A model generated the notes under the pieces. The model was not told the origin of the DNA. It saw only the letters and a program-made list of their open reading frames with translations, and ran no database searches. From Saprospiraceae bacterium (GTDB taxonomy: Bacteria > Bacteroidota > Bacteroidia > Chitinophagales > Saprospiraceae), in assembly GCA_016714085.1 (NCBI GenBank), contig JADJNW010000015.1, positions 1 to 64,000 on the forward strand: a stretch of DNA of 64,000 nucleotides. The letters run 5' to 3'. The position numbers and the translations under genes are program-made. Position 1 is the stretch's first letter; each line of letters begins with the position of its first letter. Positions 57,522-64,000 of the stretch are shown here, piece by piece.

Positions 57522-58286
57522 ATGAAAAAATTATATTATACTTTTAAAACATATTTTAACCAGTTCCCTTTTCTTTGGGCGCTGCGGCTACTGTTTTTCC
57601 ATTATTTCAAAAGAATTATCAATGATTACACCAGGATTGGCTATGCACAAACCGGCGAAGACGATATTTTGCAATTTTATTTTAATTATAAAAAAGAAGG
57701 TTTTTATATTGATGTTGGATGCCATCATCCAATAGAAGTTTCTAATACGTTTAAGCTGTACTGTGAAGGTTGGCGTGGTATTAATATTGATGCTAATCCT
57801 GATTTAATCAAGAAATTCAAGCGCATCCGAAAGCGTGATATTTCAATAACGGCGGCGGTTTCCGATGAAAAAAAAGAAGTTACATTTTATGAATTTTCGG
57901 AATATGGCGGCGGCGGCAATACGATTGACGAAGAATTTGTAAAGGATCGACGGGCAGGAATGAGAACGGTGGCGACCCGTAAAATGACTACTCGTACACT
58001 AAATGATTTGCTCGAAGAATGTAATATTGGTGATCAAAAAATAGATTTTTTGAGCATTGATGTGGAAGGACATGATTTTAAAGTACTGAAATCCATTAAT
58101 TTAAGTAAATATCGCCCTTCGTTAATTATAATTGAAATGCATGATTTTAATATCGAGGAATACAACAAGCATGAGATTTTTCGTTATTTGAACGAACACC
58201 ATTACAAAATGATTGGCTTTGTGACCATGAATGGTTTTTTTGTGGACGAAGCCGAAAATTTTGCAACCAAACATGAACAATCATAA
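57522..58286 (+). CDS. FkbM-family methyltransferase
   Basis: A 254-residue SAM-dependent methyltransferase. The FkbM core is visible: QTGEDDILQFYF, FYIDVGCHHPIEVSNTF (SAM-binding GxG-like loop), INIDANPDLI, then DFLSIDVEGHDFKVLKS and IIIEMHDF. It probably methylates a sugar hydroxyl of surface glycan. Its end overlaps the start of the following glycosyltransferase by 14 bases, which implies translational coupling. Confidence 0.88.
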   Translation: MKKLYYTFKTYFNQFPFLWALRLLFFHYFKRIINDYTRIGYAQTGEDDILQFYFNYKKEGFYIDVGCHHPIEVSNTFKLYCEGWRGINIDANPDLIKKFKRIRKRDISITAAVSDEKKEVTFYEFSEYGGGGNTIDEEFVKDRRAGMRTVATRKMTTRTLNDLLEECNIGDQKIDFLSIDVEGHDFKVLKSINLSKYRPSLIIIEMHDFNIEEYNKHEIFRYLNEHHYKMIGFVTMNGFFVDEAENFATKHEQS

Positions 58287-59160
58287 TCCTCTTTTTTCGA
58301 TACTGATTGCCAATTATAATAACGGACGGTATATCGAAGAAGCTATCGAAAGTGTTGAACGTCAAACCTATACAAATTGGGAAATTATTATTATTGATGA
58401 TGCTTCAACCGATAATTCATTAAAAATCCTTGAAAAATTCCAGGATAATAATAAAATTAAAATCCATCAAAACCCCCGCAATTTGGGCTGTGGAGGCGCC
58501 AAGAGAGCCGCGGTCGCCTTGGCAAATGGCGATATTGCTGCGTTCCTTGATCCTGATGACATCATTGCACCCGAAGCCTTGGAAATAATGGTTGGTGCGC
58601 ATCTGAAGCATCCCGAAACTAGCCTTGTTTATAGCCAAATTTATTCTTGCGACGAGCAACTTAATCCTCAATTTTTGATCAAATGGGTCGGCCCGATTCC
58701 CAAAGGCAAGAGCAATTTGCATGTTGATAATATTAGCCAGTTGGCGACTTTTAAAATGGATGCTTACCGAAAAACGGATGGCATTGGTTCTGAGCTACTT
58801 AGAGCTGTTGATAAAGAATTATATTATAAACTGGAAGAAGTTGGTTCGGTTATCTTTATAGAACAGCCACTTTATTATTACCGCATTCATAACGGTGGCA
58901 TCTCTACATTTGAGAATCAAATAAAAGCTAAGCGCTGGGCTTTTTATGTAAAGAAACAGGCATTCCTCAGGCGCTTGTATCGAAAAACGAAAGCTCCCAA
59001 TATTTCGTTTTGGCGATTGCAAATGGATTTCTTGCATTTACAATACAAGGCACTCCGCTCTGCCATATTGAAAAGGCGTTTTGATCAAATGGTATTACCG
59101 CTAAAAAGATTAGCCTATTTTCCTAAGAAAAAGATATTACAATATCCGCCGCCGGAATAA
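58273..59160 (+). CDS. Family 2 glycosyltransferase
   Basis: A 295-residue GT2 enzyme. The start MNNHNPLFSILIANYNNG at 58273 is typical of the family and overlaps the FkbM gene end. The nucleotide-sugar site is IIIDDASTDNS and the metal motif lies in AAFLDPDDI. No C-terminal membrane helix is seen. It probably adds a sugar during glycan assembly. Confidence 0.9.
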   Translation: MNNHNPLFSILIANYNNGRYIEEAIESVERQTYTNWEIIIIDDASTDNSLKILEKFQDNNKIKIHQNPRNLGCGGAKRAAVALANGDIAAFLDPDDIIAPEALEIMVGAHLKHPETSLVYSQIYSCDEQLNPQFLIKWVGPIPKGKSNLHVDNISQLATFKMDAYRKTDGIGSELLRAVDKELYYKLEEVGSVIFIEQPLYYYRIHNGGISTFENQIKAKRWAFYVKKQAFLRRLYRKTKAPNISFWRLQMDFLHLQYKALRSAILKRRFDQMVLPLKRLAYFPKKKILQYPPPE

Positions 59161-59216
59161 TTTCTTAATTATAATGTTTTTAATAAAATGAGAAAACTTA
59201 TTTAAAATCAATAGTC

Positions 59217-61175
59217 ATGTGTATGAAAATATTTACATATTTTACTTTTTTTGTTAATGGTTTACTGATTTTATTATCAAATAATTTACTAAATGCACAA
59301 AACCGCTTAATAGGTGTAGTTGATTATCAGTTGGTTGAAATTAATCCTCAAAATGCTTCTCTGACAATAATCGCGCCTCTTTCACAGCGATATAATAATC
59401 CGCTTATTCCCATGGATTATAATACTTCCGAGTGTCGTTTTTATGCGATAGCCAATCATGCTACATCTAGTCCTAAATTAATTCGGTTTGATTTTACTGG
59501 TCAGGTTACCGAAATCGGCACATTGACTTATCAAGGCAATCCGATTCAATTGACCGAATCCTTGGCCTATAATGCGCAAGACGATAAAATGTATGTTGGA
59601 GCCAGCATTATTGGTGGTTTTGATTATATCAGCGAATCTTTGTTGGAAGTTAATCTGACTAATGCGACTTGCACTTTGGCAGGACGAATCAATGAAGCCG
59701 AAGGTGACGGTGACCTTGACGCTATGACTTTTTTCAATGGGCAAATCATTCACTCCGATGCAGCGCCCAATCCACCTATTACTTTCACTTATGTTTTTAA
59801 ATATGATCTTGCGGCAATACAAAATAGTACGCTCGTCAATTCGATTTATCATAATACTGAATATATCCGAATAGTTGATTTGGCTGCTCTTGATGGATTC
59901 ATTTATTATACGGTTAATCGTCAGCTTTTCCGGGCTGATCCAAATAATTTTCAACCGCAATTAGTTGGGACAACGCATAGCGCAGCTGATTTTAATGGCC
60001 AAATGCTCGATGCTATAGCTCCTGTGCCAGTGCAGAAGATAAATCTGGGTGAAGATATCACAGTTTGCCAGGGGACGAATGCAGAACTCAGGCTTGATGT
60101 GCCAAACGCTAGTGTTTTGTGGAATAACGGCTCGACCAGCAATCCTTTGATAATCAATACGCCTGGTGAATTTTGGGCAAGAGGCATTTCTGAAAACTGT
60201 CCTTTTTTCACAGATACGATCAAGGTAGATTTTTTTGATCCAAGCACCATCATGCTTTCTGATACTATTTCTTGTGATGGTACACCTATCACGATCGCGC
60301 TCAATTTATCTGATTCGGTGGTCACTTGGAGTGATGGTACAAGTGGAGCAAGTATTACTATTGCAGAGGCTGGCGCTTACTGGGCGAATTTGCAATTGGG
60401 TCAATGCAATACAACTACCGATACTTTCCAAGTTTCTATTACTCAACCGCTTCGTGAATCTTTTCTGAAAGATACCTCTATTTGCGGCAATGGTGAAGTG
60501 ACGCTTGGCTTACCCGATAGCCTGAATATCTTGAGTTGGAATACTGGCGCAACCAGTAATAATTTACTTGTCAATCAAACAGGAAATTATTGGGCGAGTT
60601 ATCAAATCGGTGAATGTATTTTCCAAACGGATACAGCAATGGTTGAATTTATTGACTTCGATCCAGCTATTGGAAACGACACCACGCTTTGTCTCGATGC
60701 AACGTTAAGCATTCTGGTCAATGCCAGCAATGCTAATATTCTTTGGAACAACGGTTCGACAAATAATCCTTTAACTGTCAATGAAGCTGGGGCTTATGCT
60801 GCTCAAGTGCAAATAGTTGATTGTGAATTTGTTACAGATACCATTCAGGTAGAATTTATTGATTGCCCCGAATGCGATGCCGATAAAAATTATATGATAC
60901 CGAATGCTTTTTCACCCAATGGTGATGGGGTAAATGATACATTTGCCATGCTTTTCCAGGAAGATGTTTGCCAGCCACTTCGCGTGCATACCTGGGTATT
61001 CAATCGTTGGGGAAATCTGGTGTTTGAAACCGATAATAATGTTCCGTGGGATGGGACACATAATGGAAAAATCGCACCCATGGATGTATACGTTTATGTA
61101 GTGGAAATAATCATGCAAAGTCCTGAGAGTGAGCAACAAGTGTTGAAAAAAGGAGATATTACGCTCATTCGCTAA
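59217..61175 (+). CDS. Surface protein with T9SS type B sorting domain and repeats
   Basis: A 652-residue exported protein (signal 1-27, LNAQ). The first ~260 residues form a beta-propeller-like domain. Four repeats of about 65 residues follow, each with a W-N-x-G-x-T core: SVLWNNGSTSNPLIINTPGE, VVTWSDGTSGASITIAEAGA, ILSWNTGATSNNLLVNQTGN and ILWNNGSTNNPLTVNEAGAY. It ends with a type B sorting domain (NAFSPNGDGVNDTF, VFNRWGNLVFET and KKGDITLIR). It is exported by T9SS and displayed at the surface; an adhesion role is likely. Confidence 0.88.
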   Translation: MCMKIFTYFTFFVNGLLILLSNNLLNAQNRLIGVVDYQLVEINPQNASLTIIAPLSQRYNNPLIPMDYNTSECRFYAIANHATSSPKLIRFDFTGQVTEIGTLTYQGNPIQLTESLAYNAQDDKMYVGASIIGGFDYISESLLEVNLTNATCTLAGRINEAEGDGDLDAMTFFNGQIIHSDAAPNPPITFTYVFKYDLAAIQNSTLVNSIYHNTEYIRIVDLAALDGFIYYTVNRQLFRADPNNFQPQLVGTTHSAADFNGQMLDAIAPVPVQKINLGEDITVCQGTNAELRLDVPNASVLWNNGSTSNPLIINTPGEFWARGISENCPFFTDTIKVDFFDPSTIMLSDTISCDGTPITIALNLSDSVVTWSDGTSGASITIAEAGAYWANLQLGQCNTTTDTFQVSITQPLRESFLKDTSICGNGEVTLGLPDSLNILSWNTGATSNNLLVNQTGNYWASYQIGECIFQTDTAMVEFIDFDPAIGNDTTLCLDATLSILVNASNANILWNNGSTNNPLTVNEAGAYAAQVQIVDCEFVTDTIQVEFIDCPECDADKNYMIPNAFSPNGDGVNDTFAMLFQEDVCQPLRVHTWVFNRWGNLVFETDNNVPWDGTHNGKIAPMDVYVYVVEIIMQSPESEQQVLKKGDITLIR

Positions 61176-61208
61176 GCGGATAATTTTAGCATTTTTCTTT
61201 GCGCACGC

Positions 61209-62180
61209 ATGAAAAAGTCCGAACTATGCAATAAATCTTCGTTTTTGAAAAACATGATGAAAGATACGTTCAAACTCTCCATTCTCATTTGCACCTACAA
61301 TCGCTGCGACATCCTGGCAGAATGCCTGGAATCATTGACCAAGCAGACGGCATTGAGTGATGATTTTGAGGTTATAGTCGTTAATAATAACTCCTTCGAT
61401 CAGACGCAAGAAATAGCAGAAAATTTTATTGGGAAAGTGCCCAACCTCCGCGTCGTTATTGAGATACAGCAAGGATTGAGCTATGCGCGCAATCGAGCTT
61501 ATGAAGAAGCGAAAGCCGATTGGGTTTTGTATTTGGATGATGATGCTTTGGCCTCGGAAAACCTTGTAGAACGGGCCTTGTGGACGATCGAACATCATGA
61601 TTTTAAAATGTTTGGTGGCGTAGCTTTGCCCTGGTATAAATATCCGAAACCGCATTGGTACAAAGATAAATACGTGGCAACCAATCAATTACCTTATAAA
61701 TCGGTCTCGAAAATTCATGGGAATCAATTTGCAATTGGTTGTATTATGGTTATTCATAAAGCAACGCTGGCGCAGTACCGTGGCTTCGACGTGCGCCTGG
61801 GTATGATCGGTAATAAAATTGCTTATAATGAAGAGGTAGAATTACAAAAACGCCTGCGCGCTGATGGCATTCCTATTGCACACGACCCCGAGTTATTCAT
61901 TCAACATTTAGTTGCTCCTTACAAATTGGACGTGGATTGGTTTTTTAAATCGGCTTTTGCGCTGGGGCGTGATAATGTTGATTCCAAAAATGTAAATAAA
62001 AACCCTTTTAACTTGCTGTTAATCAGTTTGATAGCTTTTGGTATGATGCTGGTGCATTTAGTTATTTACACGCCGCGTCTTTTGCAAAAAAATTATTATA
62101 TTGAAAACTGGTTGATCGATGTATTTAAAAAAGTAGCGAAACGGGTAGGCACGGTTTATACTGCATTATTAAAGAAATAA
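61209..62180 (+). CDS. Family 2 glycosyltransferase with C-terminal membrane helix
   Basis: A 323-residue GT2 enzyme: FKLSILICTYNRCDILAECL, IVVNNNSFDQT and WVLYLDDDALASENLV with the DDD metal motif. A hydrophobic helix near the end (about 273-291, LLISLIAFGMMLVHLVIYTP) anchors it to the inner membrane. The start may be 61209 or, more naturally, the second Met pair at about 61254. It follows the T9SS protein by 34 bases. Confidence 0.85.
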   Translation: MKKSELCNKSSFLKNMMKDTFKLSILICTYNRCDILAECLESLTKQTALSDDFEVIVVNNNSFDQTQEIAENFIGKVPNLRVVIEIQQGLSYARNRAYEEAKADWVLYLDDDALASENLVERALWTIEHHDFKMFGGVALPWYKYPKPHWYKDKYVATNQLPYKSVSKIHGNQFAIGCIMVIHKATLAQYRGFDVRLGMIGNKIAYNEEVELQKRLRADGIPIAHDPELFIQHLVAPYKLDVDWFFKSAFALGRDNVDSKNVNKNPFNLLLISLIAFGMMLVHLVIYTPRLLQKNYYIENWLIDVFKKVAKRVGTVYTALLKK

Positions 62181-62289
62181 TAATTCATTCATCATTTTTT
62201 AAAATAATATTTACTTTTTCTTGTAAAATGGGTAATAATTCTTCAGCAAACCAGGGATTTTTGGCTAACCAAGCATTTTAGTGCTTATT

Positions 62290-62389
62290 GAACACGGATC
62301 GCCACCGATGCAACGAATTGTAGCGGATTATAAAGAATTTTTTAAATCGAATCTGTGATGATCAGTCGTATCTGTGAAAATCAGTGTTC
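62290..62389. repeat. Imperfect inverted repeat GAACACGGAT...AATCAGTGTTC
   Basis: Begins GAACACGGATCGCCACCGAT and ends with its rough complement ATCTGTGAAAATCAGTGTTC. Imperfect arms of about 40 bases surround an AT-rich centre. This kind of GAACACxGATxxxCACxGAT text recurs in Bacteroidota intergenic regions. It may terminate the glycosyltransferase transcript. Confidence 0.55.
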
Positions 62390-62424
62390 TATCAAGATGC
62401 GCTTAAAGTCTTTTGTGAAAACAA

Positions 62425-63372
62425 CTAATTTGTTAGCCCTTCAAACAACCACTCCGCCAATAATTGTCTATTCTTCTCAACCACAATGCGTTGTTGATCT
62501 GAATAATTCTTAATATTTGCCAATTCTATAAAAACAGAAGTGGGCTTGCACTCGCGTAGCATATGCAGATCGCGGGATTCCACAGCACCCCAATAGTAAA
62601 TCCTCACCACCCCATACAATTTCATCCTGATCGCATTTGAGCAATTCCTCCGAACGGATGCCATCATTGGGATCGCGCACAATCATATACGCCGTAGCCC
62701 CATGCGATACCAGCAAACGACACAAGCGCAGCGCCACATCATAAGCATATTCATCTTCACAAATGGTGCGCCCGGCGCGTCGGGTCGTAGCGCCAGGATC
62801 AGGGCCGCCGTGTCCGCTCGACAGATAGAAGATTTTTCCTTTTAACTTATTGCTAATCAAAGGCGTATAAGATAATTTATCACCAAAATAGGAAACGTAC
62901 GCTTATTACCAGTTTTGGCGATTTCCGGGTCGGGTTCAACGGGGGAGGGGATTTCCAGGTCGGCTTTGGGGCAATTGAGTTCATGATAAGGCACCCATAG
63001 TACTTTGTCTTTTTGAAAAGCCTGCTGCCGGAGCGACAATTCGTGCATCCGTTCGTTATATTGCTGAATGCGCAACGCCGTATTATAATCCTCAATACCC
63101 ACGCTGCTTCGGATCGTTTTGCCATTAAAATCGAACACCATAATTGGCAGGAAATAAGATTTTCCGACAATCAGCGGCGTCTTCCGACTAATTTTATTGA
63201 GCTTATAAAATTGATCGAAATTGCAGGAATATTGCTCCAATTGGTAGCGCCGCAATATCGAAATGATGCCATCGCCCGGGAGGGCTTCTACTTTATAAAA
63301 ATTGGCGGCATCCTTGGCAATACAATCTACCGAAAGTAATAAAATAAACAAGAGTTTAAATAATCGCATCAT
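62425..63372 (-). pseudogene. N-acetylmuramoyl-L-alanine amidase, broken
   Basis: From MMRLFKLLFILLL (63372) there is a signal peptide, a LysM-like or linker region and then the Amidase_3 start KGKIFYLSSGHGGPDPGATT with the first zinc His. A missing T at 62885-62888 shifts the frame before the domain. Later the sequence jumps from CDQDEIVWG directly to ESRDLHMLRECKPTSVFIEL. About 60-70 residues that normally carry the second zinc His (in a VDSRS-like block) are missing, and the frame also changes. The catalytic Glu region remains. An enzyme lacking that His would be inactive. It could be a true pseudogene or a collapsed assembly. Confidence 0.75.
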
Positions 63373-63534
63373 GCTACTACACGTCACTTTGGTCAATGGT
63401 AAGAGCAAATTTAAGGAATTGTGCATTGAAAATAGACAAATGACGATTTTTTAAGTTTTTGATTGATAAGCTTTTGCAAATTTTATAAAAAAGCTTTCCA
63501 AGTTTCTCAAAATCTTCGGAAGTTTGGCTGCAAT

Positions 63535-64000
63535 ATGAATCTATTCAAAGAAACCATTATACTCCTGCGCAAAGAAGGCGCTGCTCGAACTGCGCATGAA
63601 CTATGCCATCAGCGGGATTTTGCTGTATGTATTTTCCACAATATTCATTGTGTATGTGGCCTTTGTGCAGCTCCAGCCGCAGGTATGGAATGCTTTATTC
63701 TGGATTATTACATTATTTGCTTCGGTGAATGCGATCGTGAAAAGTTTTATACAAGAAAATAGTGCGCGGCAATTATATTATTATAGCATCGCTAATCCCA
63801 TCGCCATTTTATTGTCAAAAATCATTTATAATGCGCTCCTTTTGATGGTATTAAGCGTTCTTTGTTGGATGGGGCTTGGATTTGTAGGTGGCAATCCGGT
63901 GAAAGATGTGGGGCAGTTTGTGCTGGCGATTTTTCTGGCGAGCGTGGGGTTTTCGATCACATTTACCTTTATTTCAGCCATTTCAGCAAAAGCGGATAAT
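63535..64000 (+). CDS. ccmB: Heme exporter protein B, partial (frameshifted)
   Basis: The start of the CcmB membrane component of cytochrome c maturation. The ATG at 63535 gives MNLFKETIILLRKE. One extra G at 63577-63578 shifts the frame; removing it gives ALLELRMNYAISGILLYVFS. It then runs open to the edge through WNALFWIITLFASVNAIVKS, ENSARQLYYYSIANP and SKIIYNALLL. These are CcmB hallmarks. It would serve the c-type heme proteins at 35.6-40.6 kb. The gene continues beyond the window. Confidence 0.85.

Overview
The window comes from a member of the Bacteroidota, most likely Saprospiraceae or a close relative. The evidence is type IX secretion (T9SS) sorting domains at 9.3, 55.5 and 61.0 kb, TAnnTTTG-type promoter boxes, TIR and effector-associated (EAD) domain proteins, a DUF5777 barrel, and moderate GC with AT-rich intergenic DNA. 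No rRNA or tRNA gene, CRISPR array, integrase or transposase was recognised. About twenty genes that should be intact are interrupted by single-base indels, mostly missing bases in short homopolymers, so many apparently split ORFs are really one gene. I give the full extent of such genes and mark the break. The 1.20-1.69 kb stretch of G/C homopolymers looks like a base-calling or assembly artefact.

Layout. 0-1.2 kb: remnants of a TIR/EAD conflict locus (minus). 1.8-13 kb: housekeeping and envelope genes: phosphatidylserine decarboxylase, WG-repeat protein, DUF1573 protein, an unusually long signal peptidase I, a cell-wall amidase, a T9SS-exported hydrolase, an RhlE-like helicase, hemW and an EAD11 membrane protein. 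13-18.2 kb: BamA/TamA-type barrel, a two-gene osmoprotectant ABC transporter with permease and binding domain fused, and a TonB-C protein. 18.2-21.8 kb: a non-coding region with a striking array of small palindromes at about 21.7 bp spacing, then a gene remnant, a TPR membrane protein followed by a possible 26-residue peptide, and a nucleotide-cyclase-like protein.

21.9-35.2 kb is a minus-strand carbohydrate block: CE15 glucuronoyl esterase, sugar epimerase/isomerase-like TIM barrel, GMC oxidoreductase with gluconate-dehydrogenase-type subunit 3, serine hydrolase, VOC-DUF1080 fusion, GH2 glycosidase, TolB-like propeller and acetyl-xylan-esterase-like hydrolase. Together they suggest periplasmic processing of (4-O-methyl)glucuronate-decorated or oxidised (3-keto) glycosides. 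35.6-40.6 kb holds a heme module (two c-type lipoproteins, OB-fold protein, YceI, DUF5777 barrel) facing a di-heme peroxidase. A ccmB-like gene at the right edge would serve the same heme proteins.

41.1-44.6 kb is a sulfur-assimilation operon, metY-metX-peroxiredoxin (minus), preceded by a 12-codon ORF ending in five consecutive Cys codons, a candidate attenuation leader. 45-55.8 kb holds OsmC, a binding protein without signal peptide, a GNAT, secreted proteins of unknown function, and a TonB-dependent receptor with a Cys-rich partner. 55.4-62.2 kb is a surface glycan/T9SS region: flippase, FkbM methyltransferase, two family 2 glycosyltransferases and T9SS type B proteins. The window ends with a broken amidase gene and the start of ccmB.

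Intergenic DNA carries at least three palindrome families: elements with a central TTTAAA-like core, TGTGGCRCATTT inverted repeats, and the 21.7-bp phased array.
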